DNA of 64,000 nucleotides from Caulobacteraceae bacterium UBA3198 (GCA_002363865.1 DEWY01000013.1:62001-126000); one strand, 5' to 3'. Shown: positions 15,888 through 24,933, numbered from the stretch's first letter. The notes: generated from the sequence alone by a model not told the origin. A program made the numbers and translations.

Positions 15888-17471
15888 CTAGAAGAGGTCG
15901 CCTTGCACGGTCGAGGCCGGCGGCGCGGGCGGCTTGCGGGATTTGGGCCGGGCCTCAGGCAGCGGCCGAGGGACGGAGGATGCGTCCCCGTCCACCACGG
16001 CGCTGCGGGTGGCGTCGGCGAAGACCAGGGAGACGCCTTCGCCGGCCTCCAGGGCGGCGCCTTGCAGGGCCAGACTGCCATCGGCCCGCTGCACCCGAGC
16101 GAACCCCCGGGAAAGGGGGCGGTCGGGGTTCAGGGACTGGCGCAGCTTCTCCACCGCCGCCAGCCGTTCGGCCAGGCGTTCGGTGGTGCGGGCCAGCGCC
16201 GGGTTCAGCCGGGCGCTCAGCGCCTCAAGCTGCTGGCGCTGGGTCGCCTGGGGCCTGGCCAGCAAGGAGGGGGAAAGCCGGGCTGAGATACGGGCGAGGT
16301 CGCGGCCATGGTCGGCGGCGTTGCGCTGCAGGCCGCTGGTCAGCCGCCCGCCGAGCAGCTGGACCTTCTGGGCCTGCGCCTCCTGCGGGCGCAGCAGCAG
16401 GCCGGCCGACAGGCGCGAGGCCACCCGCACGAGATCGCGCTCATGGGCCGCGGCGTTGCGCTGCAGGGCCGCGCTCAGCCGGCCGGCGGCCAGGTTGAAG
16501 CGCTGGGCGGCCATCTCCACCAGGTCGGGCACCCTCGCCAGGCTGCGGCCGGCGCTCTGCACCCGGCCCTGGCGGTCCTCCACCACCTTGCCGCCGCAGC
16601 GGTGCAGGCGGGCGTGCAGGTCGCTCAAGCCCGCCCGCAGCTCGGCCAGAACGGGCGTCGCCATCTCGGCCGCCGCCGTCGGCGTAGGCGCCCGGCGGTC
16701 AGAGACGAAGTCGATCAGGGTGGTGTCGGTCTCGTGCCCCACGGCTGAGATGATCGGGATGTCGGCGGCGGCCACCGCGCGGACCAGGGCCTCGTCATTG
16801 AAGGCCCAGAGATCCTCCACCGACCCGCCGCCCCGGGCGACGATGATGATGTCGGGCCGCGGCAGGTCGCCGGTCGTCGGCAGGGCGCAGAAGCCGCGGA
16901 TGGCGGCGCTGACCTGGGCGGCGGCCTGATCCCCCTGGACCACCACCGGCCAGACGATGACCCGGCAGGGCCAGCGGTCGCGGATGCGGTGCAGGATGTC
17001 GCGGATCACCGCGCCCGTGGGGCTGGTCACTACGCCGATGACAGCGGGCATGCCGGGCAGGGGGCGTTTGCGGGCCGGCTCAAACAGCCCCTCGGCCGCC
17101 AGCTTGGCCTTCAGCCGCTCCAGCTGGGCCAGCAGGGCGCCGACGCCGGCGGCCTCCATGGTCTCGATGACAATCTGATAGCGCGAGCCGGCCGGGAAGG
17201 TGGTGATCTTGCCGGTGACGATCACCTCCAGCCCCTGTTCGGGCCGGATGGACAGGCCCCGCACCGAGCCCTTCCAGACCACCCCGTCAATGGCGGCGCG
17301 CTCGTCCTTCAGGGTCAGATAGACGTGGCCATTGCCATGGTGGGTGACCTTGGACAGCTCCCCGCGCAGGCGCACGAAGCCATACCGGTCCTCCAGCGTC
17401 CGCTTGAGCGCGAAGGCGAGCTCCGAGACCGAGTAGGGCTGGGCGTTGGAGTCAGGCGCGGCGTCGCTCAT
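15888..17471 (-). CDS. xseA: Exodeoxyribonuclease VII large subunit
   Basis: Catalytic subunit of the single-strand-specific nuclease ExoVII. The 527-residue protein has an N-terminal OB-fold (about 10-105) and the catalytic domain with VVTSPTGAVIRDILHR, IIVARGGGSVEDLWAFNDE and SAVGHETD. A long helical C-terminal region follows, with internal repeats LQRNAA-x-H-x-RDL-x-R (seen at least twice, about 335-400). The tail contains the conserved SRGFARV segment. The small subunit xseB is not adjacent. The start is the ATG at 17471. Confidence 0.95.
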   Translation of the reverse strand: MSDAAPDSNAQPYSVSELAFALKRTLEDRYGFVRLRGELSKVTHHGNGHVYLTLKDERAAIDGVVWKGSVRGLSIRPEQGLEVIVTGKITTFPAGSRYQIVIETMEAAGVGALLAQLERLKAKLAAEGLFEPARKRPLPGMPAVIGVVTSPTGAVIRDILHRIRDRWPCRVIVWPVVVQGDQAAAQVSAAIRGFCALPTTGDLPRPDIIIVARGGGSVEDLWAFNDEALVRAVAAADIPIISAVGHETDTTLIDFVSDRRAPTPTAAAEMATPVLAELRAGLSDLHARLHRCGGKVVEDRQGRVQSAGRSLARVPDLVEMAAQRFNLAAGRLSAALQRNAAAHERDLVRVASRLSAGLLLRPQEAQAQKVQLLGGRLTSGLQRNAADHGRDLARISARLSPSLLARPQATQRQQLEALSARLNPALARTTERLAERLAAVEKLRQSLNPDRPLSRGFARVQRADGSLALQGAALEAGEGVSLVFADATRSAVVDGDASSVPRPLPEARPKSRKPPAPPASTVQGDLF

Positions 17472-17587
17472 GGCGCGAAGCTAGCCCGTCTCGCGGTGGG
17501 GCAAAACCGGGCGCGGGGAAAAACTGGCCCCAGTGGAGCGTGCAGCATCAGTTGCGGAACTTCGGTCGACGGCTAGGTTGGTTTTGC

Positions 17588-18214
17588 ATGAAGCGCCGCA
17601 ATCTGATGGACCTGTTGGCCGACAGGCCGATCGTCCATCCAACAAGAATAGACGCCGTGGTCTGGCGAGGCCGCCAGCTCACCATACATGTGCGCGGCCA
17701 CCGTTGGTGGGCGAGCCCATACGAGGATCGGCAGTCAGAGGGCGCCATCTCGCTGGTGTTCAACGGCCTTGAAGATGGTCGCCTCTTCACTGACCAGCTT
17801 CAGCCGGGCGATGACGGGGCCCTGGCGGGCTTCGAGGTTCTGCCGGTTTCAGATGTGCCGTGGGCGCAGGCCAGCCGGTGGTCGATCTATAGCTCAGGGC
17901 CTATCGCCGAGCCGCTGGCGCTCTTTGCGAAGGTCCACGACTACCTGCAACAGACCCAATCCTTCTTGGGAGCTGGTCGCTTCCTGAACCAGGCCAAAGA
18001 CCTTTCGCGGTTCGTCGCGATGGTTCAGTCAAGCGGCGCATTGGTTGGCCAGGGGCCGACCCCCATCCGCGATCTGATCTGCGCTGAGCTAGAACGCCAG
18101 CGTGTGCCTCACAACTTGGTCCAGATCGTCCCAGATGTGGAAGCCCTGTATCTGGTCCGCCTCGGTGACTCGGGGTTCCTGTGCCAGGAAGCGTTTGCCG
18201 AGCTGCCAGATTGA
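17588..18214 (+). CDS. Hypothetical protein, accessory region
   Basis: About 208 residues from the ATG at 17588 (MKRRNLMDLLADRP); an earlier GTG at 17540 would add 16. No signal peptide or membrane segment is visible, and I do not recognise a family. Tryptophan-rich spots (HRWWASPYEDR, DVPWAQASRWSIY) suggest a folded globular protein. It is the first of several unrelated-looking genes between xseA and gcrA with less strict G/C third-position bias than their neighbours, so it may be horizontally acquired. Confidence 0.6.
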   Translation: MKRRNLMDLLADRPIVHPTRIDAVVWRGRQLTIHVRGHRWWASPYEDRQSEGAISLVFNGLEDGRLFTDQLQPGDDGALAGFEVLPVSDVPWAQASRWSIYSSGPIAEPLALFAKVHDYLQQTQSFLGAGRFLNQAKDLSRFVAMVQSSGALVGQGPTPIRDLICAELERQRVPHNLVQIVPDVEALYLVRLGDSGFLCQEAFAELPD

Positions 18215-18317
18215 ATGGCAGCGGCCCGAGTGGCCTGTCGACAAGCGCCGCTGATCATCCGGCGACCAGACCAGAAAACACCACGAAACTGAGGAAGCGC
18301 GCGTGAACGTTTCGCCG

Positions 18318-18674
18318 TTAGGCGAGGCCGTTGCAGAAGGCGCCGACCACTCGCCTCGTCGCGAGGTCAAAGCGCACGTTCACGACGGAGCATCCCCCGT
18401 CCAACACCCAAACGGGGACGGTTCGGATGTAGCGACCCGGTGGATCAGGGGCGTTCAGCACGTAGGTCCCGATAAGCATCTCGCGGCCGTCCTTGGCGCC
18501 CAGGCTGTAGTAGCGCGCGTATGCATGGATCGGTTCAGCTTGTGGCGGCAACCGAACGACCCGTTCCAAGGCCGCAACGTCCGCAGTCGTCGGCTCGTCG
18601 GCCGCGCCCTCCACAGCCGTCGCGGCAGTCGAGATCGAGGTTGCGAGCACGAGGCTGAGCGCTAGTCGCATCAT
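18318..18674 (-). CDS. Small secreted hypothetical protein
   Basis: A 118-residue protein with a signal peptide (MMRLALSLVLATSISTAATA). The mature part has two cysteines near the C-terminus (DGGCSVVNVRF and GAFCNGLA) that could form a disulphide in the periplasm. The ATG at 18674 is chosen; a TTG seven codons upstream is possible. No family is recognised. It is transcribed opposite to both flanking genes. Confidence 0.6.
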   Translation of the reverse strand: MMRLALSLVLATSISTAATAVEGAADEPTTADVAALERVVRLPPQAEPIHAYARYYSLGAKDGREMLIGTYVLNAPDPPGRYIRTVPVWVLDGGCSVVNVRFDLATRRVVGAFCNGLA

Positions 18675-18826
18675 CAGCAGAGCTTGCTGCTTCAAATCGA
18701 TGTCCGCAACGGGTCAGTCTGCTGTAGGGCGCGTGGGCAATGACCGCTAACGACCCGTTGCAGACATTCAGTTGGCCCGTTTGAGAGAGCCTAGCTAAGG
18801 CTGATGCTCGGCTTGGGAGGGGAACT

Positions 18827-19573
18827 ATGGCGCTGGTCGATGACCCACGCGAAATGATTCTGCGGATGTTTTATTTGCAGGCGAAAGAGGGGTTCCCCGA
18901 GGATTGTTTGAGCTTCCCGGAGGGGGCGAAATCCCCGGTCGCAGAGCAGGGGGATCCTGTGTTTGCTGCCTTCCGCCAGAAGCACTTCTTTTCTCGGGAG
19001 GGCGTCGGGTCGAAGACGCGAGCGGCGCAGGCGTTTATTCGCTGGGCCGATCTACAATCCTCAAAGGTGGCTTACCGAGGCCGGAAGGATATCCTTGTCG
19101 TGGCCAGCGATTGCGGCTTGCCAATGGAGATCGATCTCTCCAGCCCCACCGGCGGCAGGCCCGCCTTGCGAATCGTTCAGTTGGTCGAGGGACTGGGAAA
19201 GCGATGGAGTACCGCTCTGGTCACGGGTCATGGCTTCGCATCCATCGATGAGTTCTTCTCCGCTGCAAAGCGGGATAACGACTTCGCGGTCAACCTGACC
19301 CCCAACCCCGGTCTTGAGCGATTCCGTCACTGCTTTGATACGTTGGCTGCTAGGCCCGACGTCGATGATGTGAAAATCATCCTCACGGACCCCGAAGACG
19401 AGGGCGAGGTCTATGCAGAGGCCATTGTAGTCGTATCGAAATCCCCTCCAGACCTCTGGATTGGTACGCTTCTCGAAACCGGAGCGGGCAGGGCATCGCC
19501 CGCTGACGCGAATGTCCGCCGTCAGCTCAAGCTCCCTGACACCGCGACGGCCTTGGTGATCACGTGGCCATAG
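18827..19573 (+). CDS. Hypothetical protein, 248 residues
   Basis: The ATG at 18827 is preceded by GGGAGGGGAACT, a strong ribosome site. The sequence has no signal peptide or membrane helix. It contains mixed alpha/beta text (KDILVVASDCGLPMEID, DDVKIILTDPEDEGEVYAEAIVVVSK). I do not recognise a family. It lies in the accessory patch beside a decayed antitoxin-like gene, so a defence or stress role is conceivable but unsupported. Confidence 0.65.
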   Translation: MALVDDPREMILRMFYLQAKEGFPEDCLSFPEGAKSPVAEQGDPVFAAFRQKHFFSREGVGSKTRAAQAFIRWADLQSSKVAYRGRKDILVVASDCGLPMEIDLSSPTGGRPALRIVQLVEGLGKRWSTALVTGHGFASIDEFFSAAKRDNDFAVNLTPNPGLERFRHCFDTLAARPDVDDVKIILTDPEDEGEVYAEAIVVVSKSPPDLWIGTLLETGAGRASPADANVRRQLKLPDTATALVITWP

Positions 19574-19693
19574 CGAGAAGAACAACTCTCCTAGCAATCA
19601 GGTGATGTCCGCTTTCCACCCTTCTCAGACGCTCCGCATGTCCGCTCGCCCGCCGGGCGCAGCGGCGCTAAACTGGGTCGGAGGCGGTGCGAT

Positions 19694-19930
19694 ATGACGA
19701 AGGACGTGAAGGTTCAGGTCGGCGGAACGCTTCGGGATGATCTCCTCGCGTTCTAGGATGCGTGGAAACGCGCCGAGGCTGGCGATGACCGCCCGGCGCG
19801 GGTGATCGCCTTTGAGAGCTGGGAGGCGCTTGCCTCGGTGCTGACGAGGGAGCGCTAACGGGTACTGCGGGATCTGCACGCCCATCTGGAGAAGTCGGTC
19901 AGCGCACCCGCCCAAGTCCCGCCGCAACGG
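19694..19930 (+). pseudogene. Decayed HVO_A0114-type DNA-binding (TumA-like antitoxin) gene
   Basis: From the ATG at 19694 the frame reads like the winged-helix HVO_A0114 family (VGGTLRDDL, then DAWKRAEAGDD, VIAFESWEALASVLT, LRDLHAHLEKSVSA). It is broken by TAG at 19754 and TAA at 19856 and loses similarity after about 19910, where the 3' end of an opposite-strand membrane gene begins. Related genes are often antitoxins paired with TumE-like toxins; no toxin remnant was recognised. The family assignment comes from remembered consensus. Confidence 0.65.
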
Positions 19931-20354
19931 ACCACCACAGGAATTGAAGCGCGGAAAGAATGGCTGCGAGATACAGCGCACGTTGGATCTGGGGTTCTAG
20001 AACGCCCTGTCCGCCTAAGAAGTACAGTCCCACCTCTAGACAGGCTACCGGCCATACCGCAGTGGCAAGCGCCGCTATACTCCATATTCCCCACGTGAAT
20101 TCACCACTGTCCCGCGCGACGCCACCGACCGCTGTGAGGGTAACGAGGTAGAGAACAGGGGGTACGATGAACGCGAGCGCCCAACACGCCGAGAGCACCT
20201 GTGTGCGGAGGGGAAAGCCGGAGGGGAGATAACACGCCGCCACGGCCAGGGCGGCGCAGGCCAAGACAAGGCTGGCTTCCTTAAGCGCAAGCCTTAGGAA
20301 ATTCCAGCGCACTTCTTGGACAAGCAGTTCCCTGGTGACGATGCGTCTTGCCAT
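19899..20354 (-). CDS. Hypothetical membrane protein
   Basis: A 151-residue protein with about four hydrophobic segments (about 24-42, 50-75, 85-110 and 122-142), so a probable polytopic inner-membrane protein. The N-terminus MARRIVTRELLVQEVRWNF is cytoplasmic-like. The ATG at 20354 is chosen over an in-frame position ten codons upstream because it begins the compact protein. Its 3' end overlaps the decayed DNA-binding gene. No family is recognised. Confidence 0.6.
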   Translation of the reverse strand: MARRIVTRELLVQEVRWNFLRLALKEASLVLACAALAVAACYLPSGFPLRTQVLSACWALAFIVPPVLYLVTLTAVGGVARDSGEFTWGIWSIAALATAVWPVACLEVGLYFLGGQGVLEPQIQRALYLAAILSALQFLWWSVAAGLGRVR

Positions 20355-20464
20355 ATGACCTTCTGAAAGACGCCCAGGGTTCAAACTACCTTAGACAAAG
20401 ACCCTTGCGACCGGAACGGGAATACGCTGGCGTTGCTTTCGTGCTCATGCGGGAGTTTGTGCTC

Positions 20465-20806
20465 TCAATGGCGGAAATACCCTGCCGCCCGCAACCGGTG
20501 ACGGTGGACGAGAAACAGCGCGCCACTGCTGACGGCGAACGAGGCGATCCAGATCCAGACATTGGGACCGTCTCGCCAGGCCGCCAATGCCGGCAAGGCC
20601 AGGGCTTTCTCCACCGCAAGCATGGGCAGGAGGCTCGCTGCAACGAAGGCCGCGTAGCTGATCAGCCCCAGCGCCATCTTCGGTCCGCGGCGCAGCTCTG
20701 CGAGCTTCAGCAAGGCGCTGAAGTAGGCCCAGGCGAACGCGGTGAGCGAGGTCAGGTAGAAGGCGGCCTCTATCGCGCCCGCGAGTATGGGATGGGGCGG
20801 CGACAT
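20465..20806 (-). CDS. Hypothetical membrane protein
   Basis: A 113-residue protein with three likely transmembrane helices (about 8-32, 45-65 and 80-100) and a basic histidine-rich C-terminus (HRHRLRAAGYFRH). The start is the ATG at 20806. It lies at the border of the accessory patch, 79 bases upstream of the 3' end of gcrA on the same strand. The function is unknown. Confidence 0.6.
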   Translation of the reverse strand: MSPPHPILAGAIEAAFYLTSLTAFAWAYFSALLKLAELRRGPKMALGLISYAAFVAASLLPMLAVEKALALPALAAWRDGPNVWIWIASFAVSSGALFLVHRHRLRAAGYFRH

Positions 20807-20885
20807 CAGGCTGCAATCTCAAGACCGCCCGGCGCCCAAGCGGGTCTGGGACCCCCTCGCGCGCCGGGCCGATCTCAGAGGGCGC

Positions 20886-21392
20886 TCAGATGTAGCGGCG
20901 CAGGGAGCGGGCCAGGTCGGAGCCGCCGGCGCGCTTCTTGGACTGGGCCGGCTGATAGGCCACCCGGGCGTGTTCGGTGCAGTAGGGGCTGTCGCTGGCG
21001 CGGCGGCCGCAGAAGGTGAAGCCGTCGCTGGACGGATCGCCGATGGGCCACTTGCACATGTGCGCGCCAAGCGTCAGCACGGTGGCCGAGCCTGGCGCCT
21101 CGTCCACATAGCGCACCGGGGCGGGCGCCGGGGCGGCCTCGGCCTCCACAGGTTCGGCGATACGGCGCGGCGCCGAGGGCGCCGCGGCGGCGGCCCGCTG
21201 GGGCCGGGGCGCCTTGAACACCGGACGGGCCGGCTTGGACGGAATGGCCCGTCCCGACAGGCCCAGGCGATGGACCTTGCCGATCACCGCGTTGCGGGTG
21301 ACGCCGCCCAGTTGTTTCGCGATCTGGCTGGCCGAAAGGCCGTCTTGCCAGAGCTTTTTGAGTGTATCGACTCGCTCGTCAGTCCAACCCAT
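20886..21392 (-). CDS. gcrA: GcrA cell-cycle regulator
   Basis: Sigma-70-associated transcription factor that, in Caulobacter, controls S-phase genes and favours methylated GANTC promoters. The 168-residue protein has the signature N-terminal helix-turn-helix (MGWTDERVDTLKKLWQDG, then RNAVIGKVHRLGLSGR) at about 1-48. A proline/alanine-rich linker follows, then a C-terminal cysteine-containing region (MCKWPIGDP, FCGRRASDSPYC) needed for sigma-factor contact. The ATG at 21392 is fixed by the conserved MGW start. It is divergent from the ABC permease gene, with about 220 bases between. Confidence 0.96.
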   Translation of the reverse strand: MGWTDERVDTLKKLWQDGLSASQIAKQLGGVTRNAVIGKVHRLGLSGRAIPSKPARPVFKAPRPQRAAAAAPSAPRRIAEPVEAEAAPAPAPVRYVDEAPGSATVLTLGAHMCKWPIGDPSSDGFTFCGRRASDSPYCTEHARVAYQPAQSKKRAGGSDLARSLRRYI

Positions 21393-21616
21393 CAGAGCCT
21401 CCCAAAACGGCCGCCTGTCTCGGTGGCCACCCCGCGCGGCCGGCCGAAACAATATCTTGTGGGACCGGTCATCGCCTGACCCCACGGACTACCAGATATC
21501 GTAAAGACTTCCTTAAAGGCCACAATAGGCGCCCCTGGTTCCATCCACAGGAACTACATATAGCGTCGGAAGGTCGCACACTTGCAGGCCGCCGCGTCTC
21601 GGCGCACATGTGGCGC

Positions 21617-22453
21617 ATGAACGATATGTCGCCCGTCCGCGCCGCCGAGATCGCCACCGCCACACCCCCGGCCCCCCGGGCCTATCACGGGTTCAACTGG
21701 CCGGGCTTCCGCACCCTCTATCTGCGGGAGGTCAAGCGGTTCTGGAAGGTGGGCACCCAGACCCTCGGCGCGCCGGTGGTGACCTCGCTGCTCTATATGA
21801 TGGTCTTTGTGGTGGCCGTGGGCGGGGCGCGGCCGGCGGTGGGCGGGGTGGCCTTCGCCACCTTTATCGCGCCGGGCCTGATCATGATGACCATCCTGAA
21901 CAACGCCTTCGCCAATTCCTCGTCCAGCCTGCTGCAGGCCAAGGTCAACGGCCTGGTGGGCGACTTCATGACCCCGCCACTGACGCCGCTGGAGCATGTG
22001 GCGGGCTTTGCGCTGGGCGCGGCGACCCGCGGGCTGCTGGTGGGGACGGTGACCTGGATCGCGGTCCTGCCCTTCGCCGACCTGCCCCTGACGCACCTGT
22101 GGGCGGTGCTCTATTTTGCGGGCGTGGCCTCGATGATCCTGGGCCTGCTCGGCATCATGGCCGGGCTTTGGGCCGAGAAGTTCGACCACATGGCCGCGGT
22201 GACCAACTTCGTCATCATGCCCATGACCTTCCTGTCGGGGACCTTCTATCTGGTCGACCGCCTGCCCGAGCCGTTCCGCACGGCCAGCCACTTCAACCCG
22301 TTCTTCTATCTGATCGACGGCTTCCGCTATGGCTTCATCGGCCAGGCCGAGGGTTCGCTGCTGACCGGCGTCGGCATGACGGCGGGCATCGCCATCGCCT
22401 TCGCCTGCGTCTGCCTGTGGATGTTCGAGAGCGGCTACAAGCTCAAGACCTGA
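21617..22453 (+). CDS. ABC-2 type transporter permease
   Basis: A 278-residue polytopic inner-membrane protein with about six helices and the ABC2_membrane family pattern (REVKRFWKVGTQTLGAPVVTSLLYMMVF, FLSGTFYLVDRLPEPFR, FNPFFYLIDGFRYG). It resembles YadH-type export permeases. No ATPase gene adjoins it, so its partner must be encoded elsewhere. ATGs at 21608, 21617 and 21626 are all possible; 21617 is chosen. The substrate is unknown. Confidence 0.88.
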   Translation: MNDMSPVRAAEIATATPPAPRAYHGFNWPGFRTLYLREVKRFWKVGTQTLGAPVVTSLLYMMVFVVAVGGARPAVGGVAFATFIAPGLIMMTILNNAFANSSSSLLQAKVNGLVGDFMTPPLTPLEHVAGFALGAATRGLLVGTVTWIAVLPFADLPLTHLWAVLYFAGVASMILGLLGIMAGLWAEKFDHMAAVTNFVIMPMTFLSGTFYLVDRLPEPFRTASHFNPFFYLIDGFRYGFIGQAEGSLLTGVGMTAGIAIAFACVCLWMFESGYKLKT

Positions 22454-22550
22454 GGCTGGCGGCCGGGACACAGGGCCGGGCCGCTCTTGGCCTGAGCCTG
22501 CGAAATCATTGACAGAGCGCGGTTCGCGCCGGAAAACATCGAGCCTTCCA

Positions 22551-22576
22551 GTCCCCGTCGCCCAGCGTGCGGGGAC
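22551..22576 (+). promoter_or_regulatory. Leader hairpin upstream of argD
   Basis: GTCCCCG (22551-22557) and CGGGGAC (22570-22576) form a perfect 7-bp stem with a 12-base loop. It ends about ten bases before the argD Shine-Dalgarno (GGAGG near 22586). Its position would allow an influence on argD translation or on mRNA ends; no function is demonstrated. Confidence 0.45.
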
Positions 22577-22599
22577 GTTTCCTTTGGAGGCTTCCTCCC

Positions 22600-23832
22600 G
22601 TGACTGAAAAGACCGCGACGTCCGCCGCGACCGTTCCCAGCGACCACATCATGGGCGTGTACAACCGCGCCCCGCTGGCGTTCGAACGAGGCGAGGGCGC
22701 GCGACTGTTCACGCAGGACGGCGAGGCCTATCTGGACTGCATGGCCGGCATCGCGGTCAACGCGCTCGGCCACGCCCATCCGCGGCTGGTCCAGGCCCTG
22801 AAGGACCAGGCCGAGAAGCTCTGGCACGTCTCCAACATTTTCAAGATCCCGGGGCAGGAGGCGCTGGCCAAGCGGCTGTGCGCCGAGACCTTTGCCGACG
22901 TGGTGTTCTTCACCAATTCCGGGACTGAAGCCGTGGAATGCGCCATCAAGACGGCGCGGAAGTATCACTGGGCCCGGGGCAATCCTGAGCGGGTGGACAT
23001 CATCGGCTTCGAGGGCTCGTTCCACGGCCGCACGGTGGCCGCGGTCAACGCCTCGGGTAACGCCTCCTATCTGGAGGGCTTTGGCCCGCCGCTGCCGGGT
23101 TTCGTCCACCTGCCCTACGGCGACCACGACGCCCTGCGCGCGGCCATCGGCCCGACCACGGCGGCGATCATCATCGAGCCGGTCCAGGGGGAGGGCGGCG
23201 CCCGCTCCCTGCCGGTGGCCTGCATGAAGGGCCTGCGCCAGCTGTGCGATGAGCAGGGCATTCTGCTGATCTATGACGAGATCCAGTGCGGCCTCGGCCG
23301 CACCGGGCGCCTGTTCGCCCATGACTGGGCCGAGGGCGAAGGCAATCCGGACATCATGTGCGTGGCCAAGGCGCTGGGGGGCGGCTTCCCGGTCGGGGCG
23401 TGCCTGGCGACCATCGCGGCCGGATCGGCCATGAGCGTCGGCTCCCACGGCTCGACCTATGGCGGCAATCCCCTGGCCATGGCGGTCGGCGAGGCGGCCC
23501 TGGACGAGCTGGCCAAGCCCGAGCTGCTGGCCCATGTCCGCGAGGTGGCCGGCTATTTCAACCAGCGGATCGCGGGCCTGAAGGACCGCTATCCCGACGT
23601 GGTGGCCGATTTGCGCGGCAAGGGCCTGCTGATCGGCGTCAAGCTGGTGACCCCCAACCGCGAGTTCATGCAGCACGCCCGCGACGAGCACCTGCTGATC
23701 GCTGGCGGCGGGGACAACTGCGTGCGCCTGCTGCCGCCGCTGAACCTCACCCTGGACGAGGCCCGCGAGGCGATCGCGCGGTTCGAAGCCGCCTGTGAGC
23801 GAGCCCGCGCCAAGGCCCAGGCGGCCGCCTAA
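22600..23832 (+). CDS. argD: Acetylornithine/succinyldiaminopimelate aminotransferase
   Basis: PLP-dependent class III aminotransferase of arginine synthesis, also able to serve lysine synthesis in relatives. The 410-residue protein starts at GTG 22600, nine bases after TTGGAGG. Motifs are the PLP-phosphate loop NSGTEAVE, the aspartate in YDEIQCGLGRTG, and the Schiff-base lysine in VAKALGGGFPVGA. argF follows after about 110 bases on the same strand, forming an arginine operon interrupted by a strong inverted repeat. Confidence 0.93.
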   Translation: MTEKTATSAATVPSDHIMGVYNRAPLAFERGEGARLFTQDGEAYLDCMAGIAVNALGHAHPRLVQALKDQAEKLWHVSNIFKIPGQEALAKRLCAETFADVVFFTNSGTEAVECAIKTARKYHWARGNPERVDIIGFEGSFHGRTVAAVNASGNASYLEGFGPPLPGFVHLPYGDHDALRAAIGPTTAAIIIEPVQGEGGARSLPVACMKGLRQLCDEQGILLIYDEIQCGLGRTGRLFAHDWAEGEGNPDIMCVAKALGGGFPVGACLATIAAGSAMSVGSHGSTYGGNPLAMAVGEAALDELAKPELLAHVREVAGYFNQRIAGLKDRYPDVVADLRGKGLLIGVKLVTPNREFMQHARDEHLLIAGGGDNCVRLLPPLNLTLDEAREAIARFEAACERARAKAQAAA

Positions 23833-23874
23833 GGTTTTTCACGCCCGGCCCGGCGCCGGGACTCATCAATCAAG

Positions 23875-23926
23875 GACCCCGCGCTCAGCACGCGCCATTT
23901 TCAATTTCCGGCGCAGGCGCGGGGTC
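23875..23926 (+). promoter_or_regulatory. Intercistronic inverted repeat between argD and argF
   Basis: GACCCCGCGC (23875-23884) pairs perfectly with GCGCGGGGTC (23917-23926). Inside the 32-base gap a second stem GCGCC/GGCGC can form, giving a long two-part hairpin just before the argF ribosome site. There is no T run, so it is not a classical terminator. It may stabilise argD mRNA or modulate argF translation. Confidence 0.55.
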
Positions 23927-23943
23927 GATGGGATTTCCCTTCG

Positions 23944-24879
23944 ATGACCTCTTCTCCGAGACATTTTCTCGACCTCTGGCGGATGGAGTCCGCCGACCTG
24001 CGCGCCATCCTGGATGACGCGCGCACCCGCAAGGCCGCCCGGGCCGGCTGGACCCAGGGGCGCGTCGACGCCGACGCCCCGGCCCGCGAGCGCGTGCTGG
24101 CCATGATCTTCGAGAAGCACTCCACCCGCACCCGCTTCTCCTTCGATGCGGCCATGCGCCAGCTGGGCGGGGACGTGATCATCTCCACCTCGGCCGACAT
24201 GCAGCTGGGCCGCGGCGAGCCCATCGAGGACACCGCCAAGGTGCTGTCGCGGATGGTCGACGCCATCATGATCCGCGCCAACACCCATGAGGACGTGGAG
24301 CGCCTGGCCCTGGCCTCGTCCGTGCCGGTGATCAACGGCCTGACCGACAGGAGCCACCCCTGCCAGATCCTCGCCGACCTCCTGACCTTCGAGGAGCATC
24401 TGGGGCCGGTGAAGGGCCGCACGCTGGCCTGGGTCGGCGACGGCAACAATGTGTGCTCGAGCTTCATCCATGCGGCGGGCAAGTTCGGCTTCAAGCTGAA
24501 CATCGCCTGCCCGACCATCTATCACCCCGACCTGACGGACCTGGCCCGCGCCGCCGAGATGCAGGGGCAGGTGACGATGACCGAAGATCCCCGGGCCGCG
24601 GTCCGCGGCGCCGACTGCGTGATCACCGACACCTGGGTCTCCATGGGCGACACCGACCATGACGCGCGCCTGGCGGCGTTCGAGCCCTATCAGGTGGACG
24701 GAGAGCTGATGGATCTGGCCGCCCAGGACGCCATCTTCCTGCACTGCCTGCCCGCCCACCGCGGCGAGGAAGTTACCGATGCGGTGATGGATGGCCCGCG
24801 CTCGAAGATCTGGGACGAGGCGGAAAACCGCATCCACGCCCAGAAGTCGATCCTGGCCTGGTGCTTCGGGGCGATCTGA
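23944..24879 (+). CDS. argF: Ornithine carbamoyltransferase
   Basis: Makes citrulline from ornithine and carbamoyl phosphate. The 311-residue sequence contains the carbamoyl-phosphate loop STRTRFSF (S60-F67), the HPCQ motif (about 138-141), the ornithine-side segment DTWVSMGD, and the C-terminal HCLPAHRGEE. The ATG at 23944 begins immediately after the intercistronic inverted repeat. Its place after argD makes a two-step arginine unit. Confidence 0.95.
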   Translation: MTSSPRHFLDLWRMESADLRAILDDARTRKAARAGWTQGRVDADAPARERVLAMIFEKHSTRTRFSFDAAMRQLGGDVIISTSADMQLGRGEPIEDTAKVLSRMVDAIMIRANTHEDVERLALASSVPVINGLTDRSHPCQILADLLTFEEHLGPVKGRTLAWVGDGNNVCSSFIHAAGKFGFKLNIACPTIYHPDLTDLARAAEMQGQVTMTEDPRAAVRGADCVITDTWVSMGDTDHDARLAAFEPYQVDGELMDLAAQDAIFLHCLPAHRGEEVTDAVMDGPRSKIWDEAENRIHAQKSILAWCFGAI

Positions 24880-24933
24880 GGGCTCCACAGCCGGGCTCGC
24901 AATCGGGGCGCGAGGCGCCTATATGGCCTCGCC

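Noticed and set aside
21393..21616. CtrA and DnaA sites in the gcrA upstream region
   Set aside because: The best candidates (GTAA-8-TTAA near 21509 and a TCCACA-containing sequence near 21540) deviate from consensus in spacing or bases, and no GANTC site is present.
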